A stretch of DNA of 64,000 bases from a virus. Both the position numbers and the translations under genes were made by a program. The stretch lies in the IMG/VR virus record IMGVR_UViG_3300022562_001344, positions 18,277 through 82,276 of that record; one strand, 5' to 3'. Numbering within the stretch: position 1 is the first letter of the stretch; every line of letters starts with the position of its first letter. Under the pieces are notes generated by a model. That model was not told the DNA's origin. It searched no databases and saw only the letters and a list, made by a program, of their open reading frames with translations. Below are positions 25,438-33,739 of the stretch, piece by piece.

Positions 25438-25920
25438 ATGGACAAGAAGATTGCAAGCCAGATGCTGACGAAGTTGGAGGCCACCGCCAACGACGTCGAG
25501 GCCCTCGTCAAGGCGGGGAAGGTCGATCCGCGCGAGGCGTCGAAGCTCGTCCGCAACATCGACAGTTTCTCGGACAAGATCGAGATTGCGGCATACGGCG
25601 AGAAGTCCTTCAACGCCCGTAGGGCGAAGGTCCTCATGAAGGAGCCGGACGAGCCCTACATGGACACCTTCGAGAACCCGAACAAGGTCATCGACGGCGA
25701 CAAGGACGAGCCCTACATGCACGACTCGGGCGCGTCCTTCAACGGGAAGAGCATCCCGACCTACGATCAGGACAACACCCACAGCATGTCCGAGCGCGAC
25801 GAGTTCAACGTCCGCGACTTGAGCGAGTGGGCGGACGGGACGAAGCAGCAGCCGTCCTGGCCCGGCGGCTCGGCCGGTAAGAGCACGAAGCAGGGATCCA
25901 CCAAGACCTGGGCCCCCTGA
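25438..25920 (+). CDS. hypothetical head-region protein
   Basis: 160 residues (172 if ATG 25402 is used). An N-terminal helical part (MDKKIASQMLTKLEATANDVEALVKAG) is followed by a hydrophilic, repeated EPYM motif (DEPYMDTF, DEPYMHDS) and a Gly/Lys/Ser-rich end. No family recognised. It is probably an internal or minor head protein by position. Confidence 0.7.
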   Translation: MDKKIASQMLTKLEATANDVEALVKAGKVDPREASKLVRNIDSFSDKIEIAAYGEKSFNARRAKVLMKEPDEPYMDTFENPNKVIDGDKDEPYMHDSGASFNGKSIPTYDQDNTHSMSERDEFNVRDLSEWADGTKQQPSWPGGSAGKSTKQGSTKTWAP

Positions 25921-25972
25921 GCGTCCTTCTCCCGGGTAGCTCCGGCCAGGTGTTTGAGCACTGAGCACTGAG

Positions 25973-26821
25973 ATGAGGACGCGGACCGCTTTCGTAGACG
26001 ACATGCAGGCGGCGAAGGACTTCGCCACCGGCGACATTGTGCGCAGGATGGGCTACAGGGAGATGCTCCCGGGTCCGTTCGCCGGCCGTGTCATCTATTC
26101 GAACCCGCACACTGGGAAGGTCCACGTTCAGTGGCCGTGGGGCGACGAAGAGGAGCCCGCGACCGAGCTGGTCCGCGACCTTTCCGGTGAGGTGGCTGTC
26201 AACGGGGCCCTGGACTCCATGTACTCGACGTGGGAGGGTTCCAGGCTCATCAACGACCCGATCACGGCGAAGTCCGACAAGAAGTGGTTCGAGGGCCTCC
26301 TCAAGAAGGACGAGAAATGGCGTAAGCAGGTCGCCGCCGACCTGTCCATCTCCGGCGACCGCCTCTTGCGCCTCGCCAGAATCGTCCAGGCCTACGAACT
26401 CCGGACGAAGCCGGTCTGGATCGCCGCCTGTAAGGCCTGGTACAAGGGCATCGACGAAATATCCGCCTTCCGCCGCATCGCCAGGATGCACGCGAAGGAC
26501 TTCGGGATCGACGCCGTCAGGCTCACGGTCTCGAACCTGTACGGGCTGGCCTCCAATCCCGACCCACGCCTCGCTCTGTATTGGAAGGACGGCGGGCGGA
26601 AGTACAAGGTTACGAAGAGGGAGAGGGACTCCGGGTCGCTTTCCTGTCCGAGGTGCAGGAATTCCCTGAAGCCGCGGACCTACCGGCACCAGAAGAGGGT
26701 CCTCCAGTGCCGTGGGTGCGGTTTCACGATCTCGCCGAAGGACCTCATCTGGGACGCAGATCCCGAGGTCTCCCCGTCCGCTGTCGTGGACCCCGTGAAC
26801 CCCGTGGAGCCCACGCCGTGA
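25973..26821 (+). CDS. zinc-ribbon protein
   Basis: 282 residues. The N-terminal part (about 15-70) has a small beta-barrel look (GDIVRRMGY ... GRVIYSNPHTGKVHVQWPWG). A helical middle (about 95-190) follows, then a C-terminal zinc ribbon CPRC-x17-CRGC (about 224-246) and a Pro/Val tail. No catalytic motif. The ribbon suggests nucleic-acid or protein contact. A direct repeat GAGCACTGAGCACTGAG lies just upstream (about 25,954-25,970). Confidence 0.75.
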   Translation: MRTRTAFVDDMQAAKDFATGDIVRRMGYREMLPGPFAGRVIYSNPHTGKVHVQWPWGDEEEPATELVRDLSGEVAVNGALDSMYSTWEGSRLINDPITAKSDKKWFEGLLKKDEKWRKQVAADLSISGDRLLRLARIVQAYELRTKPVWIAACKAWYKGIDEISAFRRIARMHAKDFGIDAVRLTVSNLYGLASNPDPRLALYWKDGGRKYKVTKRERDSGSLSCPRCRNSLKPRTYRHQKRVLQCRGCGFTISPKDLIWDADPEVSPSAVVDPVNPVEPTP

Positions 26822-27822
26822 ACGCCGCCAAGAATCTCCTTCGGATCGCGGCCTCCATCGAGGCCTCCGATCCGATCCTCTCCTACGAGCTCTCCTCGAA
26901 TGTCCGCCGGATAGTCGGGGACCACGTTCGCGTCTCTGTCGTCAACCCCGGGGTGAAGACCTTCGAGGAGTACGTCGAGCAGATGGTTGCGGTCCTGAAG
27001 TCCCTCGAGCAGGAGCTCGAGACCGCCCTCACGGACCTCGACGATGCGCGCGAGTTCGCGAAGTTCTTCACCGAGGGCCTTGCCGAGGAGGAAGAGCTCA
27101 AGCAGCTCCTCGAGAAGTCGAGATCTCTCGGAAAGGTCGCGTCGACAGCTGGGTTCGGAGACTGGTTCAAGGGAGTCGTCAACCTCTTCCGTAGCGAGAA
27201 CAAAGAGGATGAAGAGTCCGGCGCCCAGCCGTCTTACACACTCGACGAGGGCACGATCGACGACTTCGTCGAGGGCAGCTCCGAGTGGGCCGACGCGTCC
27301 CACTACATCGAGCAGGAGTTCCGGGAGAACAAGGAGTTCTTCGGAGGGGCGGACGAGGTCCTGGCCGCGCTCGGCGACCTGAAGCAGTCCCCGACCGAAG
27401 ACGGCGTGAAGTCTCTCCTCGAGAAGGTGAAGCAGTACATTCGCTTCGGCGAGCGCATGCTCAACGGAGTGCGGAAGCACCTTTTGGAGCCGGCCGCCAA
27501 GATCACGCTCGAGGAGGACGAGGAGCCGGCCGCCAAGGGCGGGACCGGCCCGGACCTCAAAGTTGACCTGGAGGACACGGTCGGCCACTACATTGACGCC
27601 CTCCGCGGGGCCCTCGGTGATGAGAAGAAGACCGTCAACCTCCTGAAGGAGCTGTTCGGGAAGGTGGAGCCTCTCGTCCAGGAGGAGAGGGGTGAGATCA
27701 GCTTCGCCGCGCGCCTGGAGGCCAGGCGTCGGATCCTTCCGGTGCTCGTCAAGCTCGCGCACTCCAGGCCGAGCACGCGCCCGGTCCTCCTGCCGATCAT
27801 CAGGCAGGCGGTCGGCCGCTAG
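26818..27822 (+). CDS. hypothetical coiled-coil virion-type protein
   Basis: 334 residues from GTG 26818 (GTGA overlap with the gene before); the longer in-frame version runs through the zinc-ribbon gene and is rejected. Long acidic helices occur at about 45-110 and 190-290. The C-terminus, ILPVLVKLAHSRPSTRPVLL, resembles a segment near the C-terminus of the protein at 23166. No domain recognised. Confidence 0.72.
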   Translation: MNAAKNLLRIAASIEASDPILSYELSSNVRRIVGDHVRVSVVNPGVKTFEEYVEQMVAVLKSLEQELETALTDLDDAREFAKFFTEGLAEEEELKQLLEKSRSLGKVASTAGFGDWFKGVVNLFRSENKEDEESGAQPSYTLDEGTIDDFVEGSSEWADASHYIEQEFRENKEFFGGADEVLAALGDLKQSPTEDGVKSLLEKVKQYIRFGERMLNGVRKHLLEPAAKITLEEDEEPAAKGGTGPDLKVDLEDTVGHYIDALRGALGDEKKTVNLLKELFGKVEPLVQEERGEISFAARLEARRRILPVLVKLAHSRPSTRPVLLPIIRQAVGR

Positions 27823-28271
27823 CTCTCCATGACCGCCTGGACCTCCTCCAGGTCCAGGCCGATGCGTAGCTGTTCGATCAGCCCGAGCCAGAACTTGGTC
27901 GGCCCCCACTCCGTCTTTCCATCACGGGCTGCGAGGAGGACCACCACCCACCTGGGCGGGCTCGACATTCCGGCCAGTGACAAGGCCATCCCGAGCGCCG
28001 ACTCCATGAGCTCCGACGGCTCGTCCCCGGTCCATCTCCTTCTTCCTCCCCCCTTCTTGCTGTCCAGGATCAACCCCCGCTGCTTTTCCTTCTTCGGTAT
28101 GCGGACTTCGTAGACGATCCCGAGCATCCCGTTGTGTCTGCCGACCCGAAGGCACTTTTCCGGATCGAATAGGGTGAGCCTTCTGGATGGGAGCTCCAGC
28201 AAGTATCCGTCCCTCTTCTTTGAGAGCCTCAGCCACGGTTTTTGTCTTCGTCCGTCCCTCGTCGGCCACAT
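27819..28271 (-). CDS. minus-strand hypothetical protein between head genes
   Basis: 150 residues from the inner ATG at 28271; a longer form could start at 28331, but the inner start has a TANNNT box 5 bases upstream like other genes here. Basic N-terminal half (RRQKPWLRLSKKRDGYLLEL ... KKGGGRRRW) and a hydrophobic-helical C-terminal half (LGMALSLAGM, WVVVLLAAR). Family unknown. Opposite orientation inside the head operon suggests an inserted gene. Confidence 0.65.
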   Translation of the reverse strand: MWPTRDGRRQKPWLRLSKKRDGYLLELPSRRLTLFDPEKCLRVGRHNGMLGIVYEVRIPKKEKQRGLILDSKKGGGRRRWTGDEPSELMESALGMALSLAGMSSPPRWVVVLLAARDGKTEWGPTKFWLGLIEQLRIGLDLEEVQAVMES

Positions 28272-28276
28272 GCCGG

Positions 28277-28282
28277 AGGGTA
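28277..28282 (-). promoter_or_regulatory. -10-like box TACCCT (minus strand)
   Basis: TACCCT on the minus strand, 5 bases before ATG 28271. Confidence 0.5.
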
Positions 28283-28329
28283 CGCCGCGGACGCTCAGAT
28301 TTTGATGCTCTTCCTTCGGCAGGGCCTCC

Positions 28330-29907
28330 ATGAGTTTCCGCCGTTACGCGAACGCCATCGTCTCCCAGCCGAACATTGAGTTCGAACGTTGGATGGAAGA
28401 GCTCCGCACGGGCCATCAGGCTGCTGCGGAGGAGAAGCAAGTCGTGCGCCTGGCGAAGACGGTGCTGCGCAAGTGCGATCCGAAGCAGTATCTGCTCTCG
28501 CATGCGACCATCGTGGCCTCCGTCGACTGCTACGAGCCAGCCGACGCGAAGGTCGGGAAGTTCCTGAACCGGGACGTTGAGTGCGAGCGCCGCTGGTCGA
28601 ACTTTCGGATCAAGCCCGAATGCCAGGACATCATCAACAACAACGGGGACGCCTGGGAGCGCTCTCTCTTGCTGGCGACCTACCGCACCTTCATCGGCGC
28701 CCCGAACTACCTCGAGCACATCCAGATCCCGGAGCTCAGCAAGGGCTTCATCGTCGACGCCATCGCTCGCGATCTCGGTGAGACCTGCTACATTGACATC
28801 CTGGTCGCGACGGACCGCAAGCACAAGATGCTCGTTTCCGACATTATGGCGGAGAACATCCGCGCGATGTCGATGGGTTGCATCAGCCTCTTCACCATCT
28901 GCAACAAGTGCGGGAACGTCGCGGTCGACGACACCCAGCTCTGCCCCTGCGTCCTCTACGACGGGAAGGGGTCGACATTCAAGGACGAGACGGGGCGCGA
29001 CCACAAGCTCGCGGAGCTCATCGGGCATGTCAGTGTCCCGAATAGCAACCAGTTCATCGAGGCCTCCTGGGTCCGGAATCCGGCTTTCTCCGGTGCGCAG
29101 CGTCGAAACATCTTGAACCCGGAGTCGGCCGCCGTCGCAGCCAAGCTCGGGGATGCGGCTTCCGTTTACGAAATCCGTCGTGAGGAGATACACCTGGACG
29201 GCATGCCGCACGCGGCGTCCATGAGGCGAAGGGCGCAGGACGAGCCTGCCGACGAGGAGCCGGCGGAGTCCCCCTCCGGTGACGAGGAGGGGGCGGACGC
29301 CGGCGCGGATGACACGTCGGTTAAGGATGAGCTCGACGCGCTCGACGCGAAGTCCGACGACGGAGAGAGCGATACCCCGGAGACCGCTCCGGAGGCGCCG
29401 GCCGGGGACCATATTCAGGAGCTCGTGAACAAAGCGCAGGAGCTCCTCGTCGAGACCCTCGTAAAGGGTCTCGCGGAGAAGGTCGCCCCGAAGCCCGAGG
29501 ACGTTGGGACCGTCACCCCCGGCCTTTCTGACGCGAACTACAACGACAGCCTTATCGGGTTCGAGAAGGCTCTTCGCGCCAGGTTCCCGAACAGCCCGAA
29601 GCTTGTCAAGTGGGCGTGCAGGTCCTACCGGACCGTCCACGGCGGCGGCGCTGGGGCGATCCGGAAGGCCGGTATGTCGCCGAGGGACCTGATAGTCCTT
29701 TCATGGATCGAAGACGTCGTCAGAGAACGGCCGTACCCGGCCGCCCTATACAAGCTCGCCATGTCCGTCGGTCCCACGTCCTCATTTCCGAGCGAAGAGT
29801 CCTATCTCGCTGCCTGCGGGATCAGGGCCGGACGAAGGCTGGCTCGAAACGAAAAAGCCTTTCTCCTTTGGAAGGGCCGAATCGGATCACTCTCAGTCAA
29901 CTTTTAG
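28330..29907 (+). CDS. putative prohead (capsid maturation) protease
   Basis: 525 residues. Residues about 120-270 hold HIQIPELSKGFIVDAIARDL, a YIDILVATDRKHK strand, and AMSMGCISLFTICNKCGNVA with two CxxC-like groups (CNKC, CPC). This resembles phage prohead core proteases with a His/Ser catalytic arrangement: H in YLEHIQ, S in SMG. A long acidic linker (about 300-365) precedes a C-terminal helical domain. Position, after portal and just before the scaffold-like and capsid genes, is typical. Assignment rests on pattern and context. Confidence 0.5.
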   Translation: MSFRRYANAIVSQPNIEFERWMEELRTGHQAAAEEKQVVRLAKTVLRKCDPKQYLLSHATIVASVDCYEPADAKVGKFLNRDVECERRWSNFRIKPECQDIINNNGDAWERSLLLATYRTFIGAPNYLEHIQIPELSKGFIVDAIARDLGETCYIDILVATDRKHKMLVSDIMAENIRAMSMGCISLFTICNKCGNVAVDDTQLCPCVLYDGKGSTFKDETGRDHKLAELIGHVSVPNSNQFIEASWVRNPAFSGAQRRNILNPESAAVAAKLGDAASVYEIRREEIHLDGMPHAASMRRRAQDEPADEEPAESPSGDEEGADAGADDTSVKDELDALDAKSDDGESDTPETAPEAPAGDHIQELVNKAQELLVETLVKGLAEKVAPKPEDVGTVTPGLSDANYNDSLIGFEKALRARFPNSPKLVKWACRSYRTVHGGGAGAIRKAGMSPRDLIVLSWIEDVVRERPYPAALYKLAMSVGPTSSFPSEESYLAACGIRAGRRLARNEKAFLLWKGRIGSLSVNF

Positions 29908-29949
29908 GGCATTGATAAAGGCCAGTCTTTTCAGGAGGCATCTGCTACA

Positions 29950-31203
29950 ATGACCACTCCCCGACAGCGCACCACCTGGTCAAAGCCTGCCGACGGGACC
30001 TCGCGTGAGGCTGCGACGTCGCGGAGGGCGGACCCTTACTCCATGAATCAGGAGCACCCCCAGCCTTCCCCCGTGGACTACGAGTCCGGGAATCCGGACG
30101 AGTGGGCGGAAACTCCGACCAAGAACGAGCTTGTGGAGGCCGGCTACGACGGCGAACACGAGGCCCGCAACGAGGTCAACTTCGCGGAGTTCAAGCCCGA
30201 GACCTTCGACCACAAGGACAACAAGGAGTGGAAGGGTCCGGGCAAGTACGACAACTCGAAGGTCTCCGCCGCGGTCCGTAAGGCCGGCGCCGCGGAGCGC
30301 GTGGCGAGGGCCACCCTTCGCACCGTCGACGAGAAGCTGATCGAGGCCCAAGCCCTCGACTTGATGGCTCTTCCGGACAAGGCCCTGGTCGCCACCCTCA
30401 AGCGTCTCGACGCCGTCTCCCCGGACGCGCTCTCGAGGGAGAGCAAGTACAAGCGTGCCATGGCGTGCTGCAAGTTCGCCGCCGACTTCCTCGGTGACGC
30501 CTCCACTCAGGACGGCGTGGAGCGCATGGGCAGTATTCTGATGAGCATCGACGACCCGACCCTCAAGGCCCTGCTCAAGGTCGCCGCCGAGCTCAGGGCT
30601 GCTCACGTCGCCGCCGAAGAGGAAGAGGAAGAGGAGTCGGACGACAAGACCTCCTCCACCCAGCAGCAGGCCCAGGCTCCGGTCTCCCAGCAGGCCCCTA
30701 CCGCCGGAGAGTCCGAGGAAGAGTCCGAGGAAGATGAGCACACCGCCGGCGGCGACGCCGGATGCCTGAGCCCCCAGGACATGGCCATGCTGGACAACAT
30801 GCTGGGCCAAGAGATGGCGGCTCCGCCCGTCGCTCCTGCTCCCACCGGCGAGCTGACGGAGCTGTTCGAGGCCCCGGCCGCGGCGCCGGTTCCCACGGCG
30901 ATGCCCGCCATGGCGAGCGACGGCCCGGACATCTCCTTCGGCGATGACGACGAGGAGCCCCGGACCGCGTCCGGCGGCGACGACGATCAGCTCGCCTCGC
31001 TGTTCAACGACAATCCCGAGGTCGTCGCCCAGCGCGAGATCGCCGCGGCAGAGGCCGAGCAGCGCGCCCGCGAGGGCGGCTATGGCCCCGTCGCCTCTGC
31101 CAGGACCGCCTCCACGGGCGCCAAGAAGCTCGGCAACGTCAGCGGCGGGAAGCCCCGCTCCGTGGACGACGAGCTCGGCAACCTCTGGGAAGGCCCCGGC
31201 TGA
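29950..31203 (+). CDS. acidic scaffold-like protein
   Basis: 417 residues, highly acidic and Ala-rich, with a helical middle (about 95-220) and a low-complexity C-terminal half (EEEEEEES, PAPTGELTELFEAP, DDQLASLFNDNP). No Cys4 or enzyme motif. It lies between the putative protease and the capsid genes, where phages encode scaffolding or prohead core proteins that are cut away during maturation. AGGAGG lies about 13 bases before ATG. Confidence 0.65.
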   Translation: MTTPRQRTTWSKPADGTSREAATSRRADPYSMNQEHPQPSPVDYESGNPDEWAETPTKNELVEAGYDGEHEARNEVNFAEFKPETFDHKDNKEWKGPGKYDNSKVSAAVRKAGAAERVARATLRTVDEKLIEAQALDLMALPDKALVATLKRLDAVSPDALSRESKYKRAMACCKFAADFLGDASTQDGVERMGSILMSIDDPTLKALLKVAAELRAAHVAAEEEEEEESDDKTSSTQQQAQAPVSQQAPTAGESEEESEEDEHTAGGDAGCLSPQDMAMLDNMLGQEMAAPPVAPAPTGELTELFEAPAAAPVPTAMPAMASDGPDISFGDDDEEPRTASGGDDDQLASLFNDNPEVVAQREIAAAEAEQRAREGGYGPVASARTASTGAKKLGNVSGGKPRSVDDELGNLWEGPG

Positions 31204-31432
31204 CAGACTCTATCCGGTCCGGCCACCACCTAGCGGGGTGGCCGCCCGGACAGGATACCGATAGAGGATACTAAGAGACAGGTTTTTTCAGAGCGGAGGT
31301 CGAGGCACCGGAAGAAGGATCGCAAAGTCGGACCAGGACACGGGGTCGCGGGGAAACCCGGACTGAACCCATCCAGGCGAGACGAACGACCCGGACGAAC
31401 GGACCTAGGCTGACGGAACTGAAGGAGTAAAC
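31204..31432 (+). other. 229-base noncoding gap before head genes
   Basis: No open frame I would accept. It holds the hairpin above, GATAC twice (31254 and about 31267) with GATAG between them, a T6 run and a ribosome binding site (GGAG, about 31,424) for ATG 31433. CTCTATC and GATAGAG at its left side are inverted copies. Probably a promoter/leader for the capsid transcripts. Confidence 0.55.
31214..31251 (+). terminator. hairpin after scaffold-like gene
   Basis: GGCCACC (31221-31227) pairs with GGTGGCC (31237-31243) around a 9-base loop, and the outer GTCC/GGAC bases also pair across a 4-base bulge. A TTTTTT run follows only about 35 bases later (near 31,284), so this is not a textbook terminator; it may attenuate or process the mRNA before the capsid genes. 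Confidence 0.5.
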
Positions 31433-32098
31433 ATGGGATCGATTGGCGGACAGGCATCGGGTGACTTCACCCTGAGCCAGGGTGCCCTGCGGATCCTGTA
31501 TTCGCTCATCAAGGACAGCATCCCTGCCCTTGCGAGCGATGCATTCACGCAGGACAACCCGAACGTCGTCACCACCACTGCGGCTGTCTCTACCACGCTC
31601 CCCGCGAACGTGAAGAAGGGCGTCCTCGGAGGTTCGGTGGCGTTCACCAGGCCGGACATCGGGCAGAACACCGTCGGAGGCGCCGTGCTCGTTGCGGCCG
31701 CGTTCGTGGTGAACACCCGTCCGCTCGGCCTCTTCATCAACGACGCGCTCGGGAACTCCTACGAGAACACGCCTGCCGTGGCCTCGGGCAAGGGTCCCTA
31801 CCTGCGCGGCGGCGCGGTTGGCCTCAAGGTCTATGAGACCCAGGCGCAAACCACCAACAGCGGCGCGGCCGTTGGCGACCCCCTGACCTACGCGGTGGGC
31901 GACAAGCTCTACGCCTCGGTCAACGGGTACATCACCAACCTCTGGCAGGACTCCTACGAGTTCGGCTGGATCGACGGTGTCTCCGGTTCCGGAGCTGCCA
32001 GCGCCTGCATCGAGCCGGACGTCACCCGCCTCGGGACGCTCCTTTCACCCCCGGATTCCTCCAGCGCGGAGATGTTCTTCGAGGCCGCCTTCATCTGA
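31433..32098 (+). CDS. head protein, possible decoration protein
   Basis: 221 residues with strong ribosome binding site (GAAGGAG). Small-residue-rich, beta-dominated (TTTAAVSTTLPANVKKG ... GGAVLVAAAFVVNT), no Cys cluster and no membrane segment. Directly before the major capsid gene, where decoration, stabilising or second capsid proteins are often found. Family not recognised. Confidence 0.68.
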   Translation: MGSIGGQASGDFTLSQGALRILYSLIKDSIPALASDAFTQDNPNVVTTTAAVSTTLPANVKKGVLGGSVAFTRPDIGQNTVGGAVLVAAAFVVNTRPLGLFINDALGNSYENTPAVASGKGPYLRGGAVGLKVYETQAQTTNSGAAVGDPLTYAVGDKLYASVNGYITNLWQDSYEFGWIDGVSGSGAASACIEPDVTRLGTLLSPPDSSSAEMFFEAAFI

Positions 32099-32132
32099 GG
32101 GCTGAGACGAAGAACCGAAAGGAGAACCAGAG

Positions 32133-33029
32133 ATGGTGGCAGGAAACTTCGGAGTTCAGGTCGTCGACAACTCCATCAAGGAGCAGATCGTCGACCGCTT
32201 CATCGGGTCACCCGCGGGCCGTCGCCGGCTCGCCGCCTCGATGATTCAGCCGCTCCGTGAGCGGCGAGACTACTCGTCCGTCGGCCGCAAGACCTTCTTG
32301 GTCGAGCAGCTCCCGGACGGTGCGCTTCCGATCTACGACAAGGACCCGGACGTCATCGCGTACGTGATCGGCGAAGAGGGCGAGAGCATCACCGCGGTCA
32401 TGAAGCCGCGGCGCGTGATCTTCCCGCTCTTCGAGATCGCAGCGTTGCCCAAGGCTCCGCTGACGCAGATCAAGGAGCGCCGGTACGACCTCCTCAAGCG
32501 TATGCAGGACCTCGGCAAGGCGCAGATCCAGGCTGCCGAAGACGACCGCGTCTTCAGCATCATGGACGCCATTGCGGTGAACGGCTTCGACTCGCTCCCG
32601 GGCGGGACGAACCCGGACATCCCGGTGGTGGCGCCGATCTCGCCGGCCGTCCTCGCGGACGCCTTCGCGGAGATCGAGTTCCACGACCTCAGGGTCGCTC
32701 GCGTTTACATGAACGCGAGGGACTACGCCGACATCCGCAAGTTCGGCCGCGACGTTCTCGACATCGAGAGCCAGGCCACCTTGTGGAAGACCGGCATGAT
32801 GAGCACGGGCTGGAACGCCCAGTTCATCGTGTCGCGTCTCGTCCCGGCCGGCGTGGTCTACTGCTGCTGCGAGCCCGAGATGTTCGGTCGGATCCCGGTC
32901 CGCACCGAGCTCACGGTCCTCAGCGCGGACAACCCGGAGGAGCGCACCATCGGATTCAGCATGTTCGAGAACTTGGGCATCGGCGCCTACAACCCCCGTG
33001 GGTTGGTGCGTCTGATCGTCACTCGCTGA
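32133..33029 (+). CDS. HK97-fold major capsid protein
   Basis: 298 residues with AAAGGAG before ATG. The P-domain/A-domain pattern of HK97-like capsids is clear in the second half: ARVYMNARDYADIRKFGRD, LWKTGMM..GWNAQFIVSRLVPAGVVYCCCEPEMFGRIPVR and a closing MFENLGIGAYNPRGLVRLIV. The basic N-terminus lacks the long delta domain of HK97, consistent with a separate scaffold. It should be the most abundant virion protein. A run of three cysteines (CCC) is unusual. Confidence 0.87.
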   Translation: MVAGNFGVQVVDNSIKEQIVDRFIGSPAGRRRLAASMIQPLRERRDYSSVGRKTFLVEQLPDGALPIYDKDPDVIAYVIGEEGESITAVMKPRRVIFPLFEIAALPKAPLTQIKERRYDLLKRMQDLGKAQIQAAEDDRVFSIMDAIAVNGFDSLPGGTNPDIPVVAPISPAVLADAFAEIEFHDLRVARVYMNARDYADIRKFGRDVLDIESQATLWKTGMMSTGWNAQFIVSRLVPAGVVYCCCEPEMFGRIPVRTELTVLSADNPEERTIGFSMFENLGIGAYNPRGLVRLIVTR

Positions 33030-33050
33030 TCGAGCATCTGACTGAAGGTC

Positions 33051-33090
33051 CGTTTGAGCCCTGCTGGCGTAAGTCGGTGGGGCTCAAACG
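33051..33090 (+). terminator. 11-bp hairpin between convergent genes
   Basis: CGTTTGAGCCC (33051-33061) pairs perfectly with GGGCTCAAACG (33080-33090) across an 18-base loop, between the capsid stop and the convergent HNH gene. No U-run follows on either strand, so it may be a bidirectional stop or RNA-stabilising stem. Confidence 0.6.
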
Positions 33091-33098
33091 TATCCGGG

Positions 33099-33668
33099 TC
33101 AGAACTTCCCCTTGAACCCCTTCGGACCGCGGACTCCGATGATCCCGGGGAGCCCCTTCCCCTTCGGAGGCCTCGTCCCTGCCTTCGGAGCCGCGTAGGA
33201 GGCCTGCCCTCGCGTCTTTCTCTTGTGGCACTTGACGCATAGCGTCTGTATGCCCTCGAGCCCGCACAGCCCGCCCCCTTCGGCCACGGGCTTGATGTGG
33301 TCCGCCTGCCACAGGGACTTCTTCGCCTCAGACGCCGTCAGGTCCAGGGACTTCAGGAGGGCGGCGTAGGCGGGGTTCCTGGCGTCCCCCGCGGACCTGA
33401 GCGCGTCCTCCAGCGCTATCCGCTGGAGGCGCGTGTCCACCCCGCACGACGCGCACTTCCCGAGGTCCCTCTCGTACACCTTCTCTCGCAGGTACCTGAC
33501 GCTCGACCGGAGTTTCCACTCGTGGACGTGGGCGTCCGAGCAGAACGTCCGGCGCGGCGGGCGCACTTCTTCCCCGCACCAGCGGCACAGCCTGAACCCG
33601 TTCGGCCCCCGCAGCCCCCGGATCTTGCGTTCGTTGTCCTTCAAGCTGTTCCGCCGCTTGAGGCCCAT
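33099..33668 (-). CDS. HNH endonuclease with N-terminal zinc finger
   Basis: 189 residues. CRWCGEEV...RRTFCSDAHVHEWK (about 28-52) is a zinc finger. VYERDLGKCASCG is followed by the HNH core ADHIKPVAEGGG...LEGIQTLCVKCHKRKT (about 122-152), with the metal-binding His and Cys residues present. The Gly/Lys/Pro-rich tail is basic. Such free-standing nucleases often behave as mobile genes next to conserved phage genes. It is convergent to the capsid gene and divergent from the next. Confidence 0.9.
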   Translation of the reverse strand: MGLKRRNSLKDNERKIRGLRGPNGFRLCRWCGEEVRPPRRTFCSDAHVHEWKLRSSVRYLREKVYERDLGKCASCGVDTRLQRIALEDALRSAGDARNPAYAALLKSLDLTASEAKKSLWQADHIKPVAEGGGLCGLEGIQTLCVKCHKRKTRGQASYAAPKAGTRPPKGKGLPGIIGVRGPKGFKGKF

Positions 33669-33673
33669 GACGT

Positions 33674-33679
33674 ACCCTA
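33674..33679 (-). promoter_or_regulatory. -10-like box TAGGGT (minus strand)
   Basis: On the minus strand, 5 bases before ATG 33668 of the HNH gene. Confidence 0.55.
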
Positions 33680-33697
33680 CGGAATCGCGAGTTTTGT

Positions 33698-33728
33698 TTG
33701 ACCTCCGGACGTCTGCCCCTCTTATGCT
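33698..33728 (+). promoter_or_regulatory. sigma-70-like promoter TTGACC / TATGCT
   Basis: TTGACC (33698-33703) and TATGCT (33723-33728) are 19 bases apart, 11 bases before ATG 33740. This is the only clear -35/-10 pair seen before an accessory gene. Confidence 0.5.
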
Positions 33729-33739
33729 CCATAGCAGGC

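Noticed and set aside
27829-28113. + strand 94-residue frame in the head-gene gap
   Set aside because: Overlaps the minus-strand gene, whose start signal and composition look better; the + frame has no box or ribosome binding site.
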